A stretch of 8,610 nucleotides of DNA from Candidatus Hydrogenedentota bacterium (GCA_003697085.1 RFFU01000066.1:1-8610), one strand, 5' to 3'. Shown: positions 1 through 5,941, counted from the first letter of the stretch. The notes: generated by a model from the letters alone, not told the origin. Made by a program: numbers and translations.

Positions 1-11
1 AAAAGGGATAC

Positions 12-39
12 AACACAGAGACACAGAGATCACAGAGGA
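12..39 (+). repeat. CACAGAG unit array, left arm of an inverted pair
   Basis: Three CACAGAG units follow each other with 1-2 nt between them. The same unit pattern, as CACGGAG/CACAGAG, appears in reverse orientation at 188-230 and in forward orientation at 748-966. This belongs to an interspersed low-complexity repeat family and is not a coding sequence. Confidence 0.6.
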
Positions 40-66
40 TGAAATGAAAAAAGGAAGAGACCCGAG

Positions 67-97
67 AAAACCCGCGGATTCAACGCATTCGGGTTTT
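67..97 (+). terminator. Possible intrinsic terminator stem-loop
   Basis: An 8-bp perfect stem (AAAACCCG at 67-74 with CGGGTTTT at 90-97) encloses a 15-nt loop and runs into TTTTTC. The A-run and T-run are part of the stem, so it could work in either direction. The loop is long and the GC part of the stem is only four pairs, so the call is tentative. Any gene it would serve lies left of the window. Confidence 0.3.
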
Positions 98-187
98 TCA
101 TTTCCTTTTCTCCGCGCGGGGTAAGCGTTTTTTTTCAGGTTTTACGCTTTCAGAAAAGGACGTTCGCCGGTCTCTTCTTCCTTTCTT

Positions 188-230
188 TCTCCGTGACTTC
201 TCCGTGTCCTCCGTGTTCTCTGTGGTTTCC
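188..230 (-). repeat. CACGGAG/CACAGAG unit array, right arm of an inverted pair
   Basis: On the minus strand this reads as CACAGAG, CACGGAG, CACGGAG and CACGGAG units with short spacers. It mirrors the forward array at 12-39, so about 150 bp are bracketed by inverted copies of the family. The match between arms is in unit structure, not base for base. Confidence 0.6.
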
Positions 231-318
231 TCGTATGCGACTTGCAGAAGTCCGGTTTTTAACTTTTTCGCTCCCGCTGTGAGTCACTGCGTCCGCTTTG
301 GCGTGGCGTCGGGCTCTC

Positions 319-388
319 GTTTTCCCTTTTCCCTATTTCCTTTTGCCTTTTTCCTTTTGCCTTTTGGCTTTTGCCTTTTGACTTTTGT
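319..388 (+). repeat. Heptanucleotide tandem repeat, about 10 units of CTTTTGC
   Basis: Ten consecutive 7-nt units stay in register without an indel. From 319 they are GTTTTCC, CTTTTCC, CTATTTC, CTTTTGC, CTTTTTC, CTTTTGC, CTTTTGG, CTTTTGC, CTTTTGA and CTTTTGT. Variation is mostly in the last two bases of each unit. The array explains the spurious FLLPFGFCLL-like and KGKSQKAKGK-like translations on the two strands. It ends 98 nt before the start of the small gene at 487 and may lie within or upstream of its leader. Confidence 0.85.
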
Positions 389-473
389 TCAAGTTTGTCC
401 CACTTTTTGTCGATATTAAAAGCAGTTCCGGAAAGGATTTTCGGCAAAGAGAAATCTCGAATTCAAGGGACAC

Positions 474-478
474 GGAGG
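474..478 (+). promoter_or_regulatory. Ribosome binding site for the 487 gene
   Basis: GGAGG lies 8 nt upstream of ATG 487 and fixes that start over an in-frame TTG at 385. The bases around it (GACACGGAGG, 469-478) look like one unit of the CACGGAG repeat family, so the Shine-Dalgarno sequence may derive from a repeat unit. Confidence 0.6.
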
Positions 479-486
479 TCTCGACG

Positions 487-705
487 ATGCGTCTTTACAA
501 CGTTTCGCGGCTGCGCCCAGGGATGAAAACGGCGCTTCCGGTCTTCGGATACAACCAGTTGCTGCTCAATGCGGACGTTGCACTGACCGGCGAAACGATT
601 CGGCGGCTTCCGAAGTGGGGAATCTATCACGTCTTCGTCCAGGAACAGGAAGCGGGGGTCGAACGATCGGCGGCGTCGGCGGAGGCGACACTGGTGAACA
701 TCTGA
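487..705 (+). CDS. Small protein resembling the domain preceding HD-GYP domains
   Basis: This encodes 72 residues with no signal peptide or membrane segment. Residues 1-50 fit the short N-terminal domain that precedes HD-GYP cyclic-di-GMP phosphodiesterase domains. The pattern is a V-x-x-LRPGM motif, a short strand (ALPVFGYNQLLL), an 'ALTGETIRRL' helix and a 'WGIYHVFVQ' end. In HD-GYP proteins an HD domain of about 180 residues follows, but here a 20-residue Ala/Glu-rich tail ends at a stop and the DNA after it turns into simple repeats. It may be a stand-alone binding or adaptor domain, or the remnant of a larger gene. ATG 487 is preferred because of GGAGG 8 nt upstream and because the similarity begins there. 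The assignment is by pattern only; any link to c-di-GMP is inference. Confidence 0.6.
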   Translation: MRLYNVSRLRPGMKTALPVFGYNQLLLNADVALTGETIRRLPKWGIYHVFVQEQEAGVERSAASAEATLVNI

Positions 706-735
706 TTCCGAACCGGGATCGCGCAAGTCCATCCG

Positions 736-783
736 AAAAGGGTTTTGCCACAGAGGAACGGAGACACGGAGAGAAGAAAAAGG
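736..783 (+). repeat. 48-bp direct repeat, copy 1
   Basis: The unit runs from AAAAGGG through CACAGAGG and ACACGGAGAGAAGAAA to AGG. It matches 927-974 at 43 of 48 positions without gaps. The two copies bracket the CACGGAA array. Confidence 0.85.
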
Positions 784-926
784 TGAGGGGAGGAGAGGAA
801 ACCACGGAAGGCACGGAAAGATGAAAACCACGGAAGACACGGAATAGCACAGAAGAGAAGAAACCACGGAATACTCGGAACAACACGGAAGGGAAAGGAA
901 CCACGGAACACGCGGAATGACACGAA
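784..926 (+). repeat. Degenerate CACGGAA tandem array
   Basis: ACCACGGAA-type units recur irregularly, starting near 801, 828, 864 and 899. Most are followed by a second unit such as GGCACGGAA, GACACGGAA or ACACGCGGAA. Spacers are A-rich and 5-15 nt long. The bias is purine-rich on the plus strand. All overlapping open frames are low complexity and are not called as genes. Confidence 0.8.
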
Positions 927-974
927 AAAAGGGATTTGCTACAGAGGCACGGATACACGGAGAGAAGAAAGAGG
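927..974 (+). repeat. 48-bp direct repeat, copy 2
   Basis: This matches 736-783 at 43 of 48 positions; the substitutions are scattered and there are no indels. It ends the repeat tract on the side of the desulfurase gene. Confidence 0.85.
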
Positions 975-1251
975 AATTGGCGGTAAACGAAGATCACCGC
1001 GACCGAGGACTCGTTTCTCTTCTCTCCCGCCCGAGAGACGCCTCTTCTCCTCGACTTTCTAACGTTGCAAGAAGAAACGTGTTCTCCCTTAACGCCGGCA
1101 ACCTTAACGACATCATCGCGCCCCCCGCCGACTCCACCGCGCCATCGCTGATCTCCATTTCTTGAACCGCGATCCCTTTTCCCTGCTCGAAGAGCGCGAA
1201 CGGTTACAATACGCGATTAACAAACCGGCGCCGTTTGGGTATTCTTTTTCC

Positions 1252-2484
1252 ATGTTGAATGACCCGCAATCCTCGCCGAATGAGATATACCTCGATCACG
1301 CGGCCACCTCCTTCCCGAAGCCGCCGGGAGTGATCGAGGCGGTGGTGGAATGGAGCCGCCGCCTGGGGGCCTCGGCCGGACGCGGAGATTATCCGAGGGC
1401 CGTCGAGACGGGGGAGATGCTTCGCGAGTGCCGGGTCCGTTTGGCCGCGCTCCTCGGGTACTCCGATCCCGACCGTGTCATCTTTACCCTGAATTGTACC
1501 GACGCGCTGACGGTGGCGCTGCGCGGACTGCGCCTTCGGAGCGGGGACGTCGTCATCGTCGGTCCGACCGAACACAACTCGGTTATGAGGCCTCTCAACG
1601 CGATGGCGCGCGAGGAAGGAGTCCGGGTCGAACGCCTTCCCTGTGACGCAGAGGGCTTTGCGGATCTCGAGGCTCTGGAGCGCGCGCTGCGTGGAAACCG
1701 TGTTCGTCTCGTCGCGCTCCAACACGCCTCGAACGTTCTCGGGGCGCTGCAGGATATCGCCGCTGCGGGGAGCCTTTGTCGTGCGGCCGGAGTCCCTCTT
1801 CTCGTCGATGCCGCGCAAACCGCCGGAGGAATCGAGATACGGGGAGAAGAGTGGGGCGTCACGTATCTCGCCGTTCCCGGCCACAAGGGCCTTCAGGGGC
1901 CTTTGGGAACGGGAGCACTTTTGATCGCACGGGAGGCTGATCTCGAACCTTTCCGAATGGGAGGGACCGGTTCCGTCAGTGAGGAGGAGGAACATCCGCG
2001 ACATTATCCCGATCGACTCGAGGCGGGATCCCACAATGCTTTCGGTTTGGCGGGGCTTTCGGCGGCGCTGAGGTGGCTGGGAGAACAAGGAATCGGAACG
2101 ATCCGGCGCCACGAGAAGAGACTGATCGAGTCTTTTCTGAAGGAGTGTTTTGCTTTGGAGAAAGAAGGAGTGTTGCGCGTAACGGGCCCGAGGGATTTCG
2201 AGCGGAAATCCCCCGTGGTGGCGGTCGATATTCCCGGAATTGATCCGAAGGAAGCGGCGCGGCGTTTGTGGGAGAAGGATCGGATAATGGTCCGCCCGGG
2301 ACTCCACTGTGCGCCCGGCGCTCATCGCGTCGCGGGAACGTGGCCTCGCGGCTCCGTGCGTTTCTCCTTGGGCCCGATGACGACGGAGGAAGAGATCTCG
2401 CGGGCGCTCGACGCTCTTCGCTCGGTCGCCGCCTCCTCGGAAGTCTCGAAACGCGCCACCCCACCGGTGGCGGCTCGTTCGTGA
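1252..2484 (+). CDS. Cysteine desulfurase family protein (class V aminotransferase)
   Basis: This is a PLP-dependent fold-type I enzyme of 410 residues, near the family's usual 380-410. Cysteine desulfurases take sulfur from L-cysteine as an enzyme persulfide, giving alanine, and pass it to Fe-S or other thio-cofactor assembly. Seen here: the N-terminal YLDHAATSFPKP signature (13-24), a PLP-stacking His108 in TEHNSV, Asp186 and Gln189 in VDAAQ, Schiff-base Lys212 in PGHKG, and Cys353 in RPGLHCAP as the likely persulfide cysteine. The RPGLHCAP motif and overall layout match the 'EF2568-type' cysteine desulfurase subfamily more than classical IscS or SufS, so the physiological acceptor is unknown. 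ATG 1252 sits just before the conserved start; TTG 1162 is in frame but gives an unconvincing 30-residue extension. No strong Shine-Dalgarno is seen at either. It is the first gene of the four-gene cluster, and no isc or suf partner lies nearby. Confidence 0.92.
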   Translation: MLNDPQSSPNEIYLDHAATSFPKPPGVIEAVVEWSRRLGASAGRGDYPRAVETGEMLRECRVRLAALLGYSDPDRVIFTLNCTDALTVALRGLRLRSGDVVIVGPTEHNSVMRPLNAMAREEGVRVERLPCDAEGFADLEALERALRGNRVRLVALQHASNVLGALQDIAAAGSLCRAAGVPLLVDAAQTAGGIEIRGEEWGVTYLAVPGHKGLQGPLGTGALLIAREADLEPFRMGGTGSVSEEEEHPRHYPDRLEAGSHNAFGLAGLSAALRWLGEQGIGTIRRHEKRLIESFLKECFALEKEGVLRVTGPRDFERKSPVVAVDIPGIDPKEAARRLWEKDRIMVRPGLHCAPGAHRVAGTWPRGSVRFSLGPMTTEEEISRALDALRSVAASSEVSKRATPPVAARS

Positions 2485-2518
2485 TCCATTCCAAGCGGAA
2501 AGAACGGGGCCGTTTTTC

Positions 2519-3826
2519 GTGACGATCTCGAGTCACCCTCAGGAGAATCGCGGGACGAAGGGGAACGTGGGGACAACATTTTTCGATGGAAGAACCGAGC
2601 GGTGGGAGACGGAATGCGACCGTTTTCTCTGTCTCGCCTTCACGCATGAGTATTGTTCCGTGGAGGAGATCGAAACAATTCGGAAGTCGTTTCCGGAGCC
2701 GGAACAGCTCGCGGCAACCCTTCCCGTCGAGGAACTTCTCGTTCTCGAGACCTGCAATCGCCAGGAAATCTATGTGGTCGCTTCCGACCCAGCGAGGTTG
2801 GTAAGAGCGCTGAGAGAGAGGATCGGAGTGGTGCTTCCGGAGGCGAAAGGGAGGCTCTTTACGGGGCGCTTTGCGGTCCGGCATCTCTTCCGCGTAGCGG
2901 CGGGCGTGGCCTCGCTGGTCGTCGGGGAGAACCAGATTCTCGGACAGGTGGAACGCGCATTGATGCGGGCGAGGAAGGAAGGGCGTGCCGAGAAGTTTCT
3001 TTCGACCGTGTGTTTCGCGGCGCTGCGGGCGGGGAGGCGCATCCGTCGAGAAACGGGCATCGGGCGTGGCAATGTTTCCATGGCTACGATCGCGTTGCGT
3101 CTGGCTCGGCGTATCTACGATTCGCTTGCCGGGAAGAATGTTCTGCTGATCGGTGTCGGTGAGATGGGACGGATTCTGGCGCGTTACTTTCACGAGGAAG
3201 GAAGTCGGATCGCCGTGAACTATCACCGAAACAGAACGCGCGCCGAGGAGATCGCGGCGGAATTTCGCGCGGAACTCGTATCTCCCGAAAATCTTTGGAC
3301 GTCCTTACGCAAAGCCGATATCGCGGCGGTTGCCACGGGGGCGTCCGAGTTCGTTCTCACCGCCGAACGACTCGCTCCCGTCACGGAACTGCGGCGTCAT
3401 CGGCCGCTTCTGATTCTCGATCTCGCCTTGCCCCGAAACGTGGAGCCGGACGTGGGGGAACTCGAAGGCGTGTATCTTTTCGGCATTGACGATCTGCGGG
3501 ATTTGGCTCGGGAACATTTCCGCCGGCGGGAGGCGGAGAAGGAGGTGGCGGAGAGAATACTCGAGGAGGAGATCGAACGGTGGGAATTAAGGGAGATCCG
3601 TCGGAGGTACGCTCCGATTTTGAGGGAGGTTTTCACGAGGGAGACTTCGGATCCGGGGGGACTCTTCGAGAGAACGGCATGGAGGCGTTTCGCCACGCGG
3701 GTGCTCAGTCACACGAAGGTGGCCGACGGCGTCGGTTATCGTTGGGCGCTCGAGACTCTGAAGGCGACGACACGAAGCCTCCGTGGAAGAGAGGCTGCGA
3801 GAGCCGGGGGGGGAGCAGCGGACTGA
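2519..3826 (+). CDS. hemA: Glutamyl-tRNA reductase
   Basis: This enzyme reduces glutamyl-tRNA(Glu) with NADPH to glutamate-1-semialdehyde, the first committed step of C5 tetrapyrrole synthesis. The protein has 435 residues, typical of the family. The catalytic domain holds the thioester-forming Cys79 in ETCNRQEIY, and His122 starts the HLFRVAAGVASLVVGE motif, followed by NQILGQ. The usual DSM in that motif is replaced by ASL. A Rossmann NADPH domain follows, with GVGEMG at 212-217 and a 'LILDLALPRNVEP' strand. An alpha-helical C-terminal dimerisation region begins near 330. The N-terminus carries about 35 extra residues before FLCLAFTHEYCS, which replaces the usual GxNHxTAP-type segment. GTG 2519 is the longest start; GTG 2567, with a purine-rich GAAGGGG upstream, would remove 16 residues and is a fair alternative. 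The gene follows the desulfurase by 34 nt and precedes the next gene by 3 nt. No other heme gene is in view, so hemL, hemB and others must be elsewhere. Confidence 0.93.
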   Translation: MTISSHPQENRGTKGNVGTTFFDGRTERWETECDRFLCLAFTHEYCSVEEIETIRKSFPEPEQLAATLPVEELLVLETCNRQEIYVVASDPARLVRALRERIGVVLPEAKGRLFTGRFAVRHLFRVAAGVASLVVGENQILGQVERALMRARKEGRAEKFLSTVCFAALRAGRRIRRETGIGRGNVSMATIALRLARRIYDSLAGKNVLLIGVGEMGRILARYFHEEGSRIAVNYHRNRTRAEEIAAEFRAELVSPENLWTSLRKADIAAVATGASEFVLTAERLAPVTELRRHRPLLILDLALPRNVEPDVGELEGVYLFGIDDLRDLAREHFRRREAEKEVAERILEEEIERWELREIRRRYAPILREVFTRETSDPGGLFERTAWRRFATRVLSHTKVADGVGYRWALETLKATTRSLRGREAARAGGGAAD

Positions 3827-3829
3827 TAT

Positions 3830-5044
3830 ATGATCGAAAAACGGGAGGATATCCAAAGAGATTTGGAACCGAGTGTGGACGGAAACAGAGTCACCTTTCA
3901 TTTTGATGCGCCGGAGGCTCGAATGGTCAACGTCCTGGGGACCTTCAATCACTGGGAATTGACGGAAGGAGTGATGCGAAAGAACGAAGACGGAATATGG
4001 ACGAGAACGGTCGAGGTTCCGTTGGCCGGTTGCTATGACTACAAATTTCTCGCCGACGGCCAATGGCTTCTCGATCCGCGGAATCCGGATTACGGACGGG
4101 ACGCGAAGGGACGTTACAATTCCCGTTTTCAGATTCACACATCGGAAAGGGCGCGGGCGCTTCTGGCCGATGTCGATCGAAGACTCGAGGCGAATCCTCC
4201 GGGCGCGGATCCCGGGACGCGGCGCGAGATATTCGAAGATCTCGATGGAATACTTCAGTTGCCGAATGCTCCTTGGAGTTACACGCTCAACAGACACTTC
4301 CTCCGGAGAATCCGCAAATATGGGGATCGGGTGGAGCGGGAAACGGCCGCATCGGTCGCCAATATTTACTGTCACGGATTCGTCCTCGAACGCGGGCTTC
4401 GGATCGGAATCGATGTCGTGGCCACGCGGGCGGTTTGGGGCGTCTATTGGGATATTCCCGACGACGTCTATCTCCGGCTCGCCTCGGCCCTCGATCTTCT
4501 CTGCATCTCCCATCTCCATCCGGATCATTTCGATTATCATCTAGCCTCTGCTATGGTGGCCCAAGGAAAAACCGTTCTCGTGCCTTACGAGATTCGGGAG
4601 CGGTTTCCCTCCGGTGCCGTCGGGATTCGAGACGGCGAGCCTTTTGAGAAGGAGGGAACGCGCGTAACCTTTCGGAAGGGAATACACGTGTATGATGAAC
4701 GGGAGAGGCTTGTCCTCAAGATCATCGATATCGTCAGCGGCGACGGGTTTCATACCGTCCATCTGTCGGATCACGATTATACGCGCGGAGTTGACGTCGA
4801 GCCTCCCGTCGATCTGCTTCTGGCCAAGACCGGCGGTATCAGTCCGCTCGTGCCTTCCTTTCCGGCCTTCCGGAATCTCCTTCTTCACCTCGAACCGAAA
4901 CGTTTTGTTACAGGACATCTTAATGAACTCGGTCACCCCGTCCGCGCCGGTCGCGAGCCGTATCGAACGGGGTGGGAGATCGTACGAGAGAACTCGAACT
5001 ATGAGGGGATGGTTCTCCATTGGTGCGAGGAATGGAGGTTGTGA
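3830..5044 (+). CDS. CBM48 glycogen-binding module fused to a metallo-beta-lactamase fold
   Basis: This is a 404-residue, probably cytosolic two-domain protein. Residues about 18-103 form an AMPK-beta-type CBM48 module (GTFNHWE at 37-43, then a YKFLADGQWLLDP stretch from 71). Trp42, Lys72 and Trp79 match AMPK-beta Trp100, Lys126 and Trp133, which contact the sugar, with the Lys-to-Trp spacing kept. Residues about 104-175 are a charged helical linker. Residues about 176-404 look like a metallo-beta-lactamase hydrolase of the UlaG-like type: SHLHPDHFD gives His228, His230, Asp232 and His233. His286, Asp314 in SDHD and His363 in TGHLNE are likely remaining metal ligands, and VDLLLAKTGG (327-336) is a typical late motif. 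The substrate is unknown; a phosphorylated or cyclic sugar derivative bound near glycogen or another alpha-glucan is inference. The ATG lies 3 nt after the hemA stop, with GGGGAG about 14 nt upstream. Its stop overlaps the nfo start. Confidence 0.9.
   Translation: MIEKREDIQRDLEPSVDGNRVTFHFDAPEARMVNVLGTFNHWELTEGVMRKNEDGIWTRTVEVPLAGCYDYKFLADGQWLLDPRNPDYGRDAKGRYNSRFQIHTSERARALLADVDRRLEANPPGADPGTRREIFEDLDGILQLPNAPWSYTLNRHFLRRIRKYGDRVERETAASVANIYCHGFVLERGLRIGIDVVATRAVWGVYWDIPDDVYLRLASALDLLCISHLHPDHFDYHLASAMVAQGKTVLVPYEIRERFPSGAVGIRDGEPFEKEGTRVTFRKGIHVYDERERLVLKIIDIVSGDGFHTVHLSDHDYTRGVDVEPPVDLLLAKTGGISPLVPSFPAFRNLLLHLEPKRFVTGHLNELGHPVRAGREPYRTGWEIVRENSNYEGMVLHWCEEWRL
5034..5038 (+). promoter_or_regulatory. 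Ribosome binding site fixing the nfo start
   Basis: GGAGG lies 5 nt before ATG 5044, inside the last codons of the preceding gene. It favours 5044 over the in-frame GTG at 5020, which would add eight residues. The TGATG overlap suggests translational coupling. Confidence 0.75.
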
Positions 5045-5919
5045 TGGAAAAAGGGAAGGGAAGGGGCCGCGGTAAGAGCGGTCCGTTGATCGGGTGTCAC
5101 GTCTCGATAGCCGGGGGGGTCTCGGCCGCCCCGGCGCGTGCGGCGGAATGCGGCTGCACGGCGTATCAGATCTTCACGCGGAATCCGCGCGGGTGGAAAT
5201 ATTCGGACTTGCCGGCGGAAGAAGCCGCACGGTTCCGCGCGGAAAACGAGCGGCTCGGGCTCTATCCCGTCGCGCATATGCCGTACCTGCCGAATCTGGC
5301 GGCGCCCGATCCTGGGAATTACAAGCGTTCGGTCGAGGCCCTGATCGGGGAATTGAGAAGATGTGATCTGCTCGGAATCGAGTACCTCGTTACGCACCTC
5401 GGCTCTCATCTCGGAACGGGCGAGGCTGAGGGACGGCGCAGGATCGTCTCCGCCATTCGAACGGCGCTGGAGGAGGCCGGCGGGGGGACGATGATCTTGA
5501 TGGAGAATACCGCTGGAACCAAGAACTCGATGGGAACGTCGCCGGAAGAACTGGCCGATTTCCTCGACGCGCTTGACGGGCACGAGCGGGTCGGGCTTTG
5601 CATCGATACGGCCCATGCTTTCGCCGCCGGTTACGATTGGACGGCTGCGAAGGACCGGTTCCTTGCCCCTTTGAAGCAGCGCGAGGTTCTGGATCGAGTC
5701 CGTGTTCTCCATCTCAATGATTCCAAGGTCCCGTTGGGAAAGTGCGCCGACCGGCATCATCACCTCGGCCTCGGCGAGATCGGTCTGGAAGGGCTTCAGC
5801 GTGTCCTGAAGAAACGGCCGTTCCGGAATCTGCCGATCATTCTCGAGACGCCGGTGGACGAGGAGCGCGACGATGCGGGAAACGTCGCGCTTGCTTGGAA
5901 ACTCCACCGGGGGCGGTAG
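5044..5919 (+). CDS. nfo: Endonuclease IV (AP endonuclease)
   Basis: Endonuclease IV cuts DNA 5' to abasic sites and removes 3'-blocking groups in base-excision repair, using a trinuclear zinc centre in a TIM barrel. The protein has 291 residues (E. coli Nfo has 285). All nine expected zinc ligands can be placed: His78 (AHMPY), His118 (THLGSH), Glu154 (MENTAG), Asp188 and His191 (DTAHAF), His223 (LHLNDSK), Asp236 and His238 (DRHHHLG) and Glu268 (LETP). The N-terminal GCHVSIAGG and YQIFTRNPRGW segments are also classic. It is the last gene of the cluster. ATG 5044 overlaps the stop of the CBM48-MBL gene by one base, so the two are almost certainly co-transcribed. No oxidative-stress regulator site is visible. 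Confidence 0.96.
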   Translation: MEKGKGRGRGKSGPLIGCHVSIAGGVSAAPARAAECGCTAYQIFTRNPRGWKYSDLPAEEAARFRAENERLGLYPVAHMPYLPNLAAPDPGNYKRSVEALIGELRRCDLLGIEYLVTHLGSHLGTGEAEGRRRIVSAIRTALEEAGGGTMILMENTAGTKNSMGTSPEELADFLDALDGHERVGLCIDTAHAFAAGYDWTAAKDRFLAPLKQREVLDRVRVLHLNDSKVPLGKCADRHHHLGLGEIGLEGLQRVLKKRPFRNLPIILETPVDEERDDAGNVALAWKLHRGR

Positions 5920-5941
5920 AAAAGGGAGCGCAATCCCAGGC

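Larger units (their letters stand above)
1..486. other. Non-coding, repeat-rich region upstream of the small gene
   Basis: No credible gene is seen here. The open frames present are low-complexity translations of simple repeats, for example runs of F, L and P on the plus strand and K, G and Q on the minus strand. The region holds CACAGAG-type units near 12-39, their inverted counterpart at 188-230, a possible stem-loop at 67-97 and a heptamer tandem repeat at 319-388. The spacing of -35/-10-like elements between 385 and 420 is too poor to call a promoter, although one is expected upstream of the gene at 487. Confidence 0.7.
706..1251. other. Non-coding region with degenerate CACGGAA repeats
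   Basis: Positions 736-974 are repeats. Positions 975-1251 show no recognisable plus-strand gene. An in-frame TTG at 1162 could extend the desulfurase by 30 residues, but those residues do not look like family sequence. TACAAT at 1205-1210, 41 nt before ATG 1252, could be a -10 box, but no good -35 is seen. A 54-codon minus-strand frame (994-1158) is unrecognised and is described as a finding. Confidence 0.6.

Noticed and set aside
395-419. Promoter from TTGTCC and TATTAA upstream of the 487 gene
   Set aside because: The spacing is 13 nt, too short for a standard sigma-70 promoter.
204-447. Overlapping open frames of about 60-70 codons on both strands
   Set aside because: They translate the heptamer repeat into low-complexity F/L/P or K/G/Q peptides, with no ribosome binding site.
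736-974. Possible CRISPR array
   Set aside because: Units are short, degenerate and irregularly spaced with A-rich spacers; there are no uniform repeats, no unique spacers of constant length and no cas gene.
463-997. Several minus-strand frames rich in repeated FRVFRGF-like segments
   Set aside because: The peptide repeats are translations of the CACGGAA array; they overlap the better supported gene at 487-705.
917-1165. Plus-strand frame of 82 codons
   Set aside because: It starts inside the repeat array, has no ribosome binding site and no recognisable sequence.
1162-1251. TTG 1162 as start of the desulfurase
   Set aside because: The extra 30 residues precede the usual family start and lack family features; no ribosome binding site supports TTG.
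1204-2325. Minus-strand frame of 373 codons opposite the desulfurase
   Set aside because: It is antisense to a gene with a full set of conserved motifs; its composition is Arg- and Pro-rich as expected for a shadow frame.
2454-2515. Possible terminator between the desulfurase and hemA
   Set aside because: The 7-bp hairpin at 2454-2472 lies in the coding region and has no T-run, and the AACGGGGCCGTT palindrome before TTTTT has a 2-nt centre, too tight for a stable loop. The 34-nt gap favours read-through.
1976-3226. Minus-strand frame of 416 codons opposite the desulfurase-hemA junction
   Set aside because: It is Arg/Pro/Ser-rich, with no family pattern, and spans two well supported genes on the other strand.
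3587-4540. Minus-strand frame of 317 codons opposite the CBM48-MBL gene
   Set aside because: It is a shadow of a gene with clear motifs; nothing recognisable.
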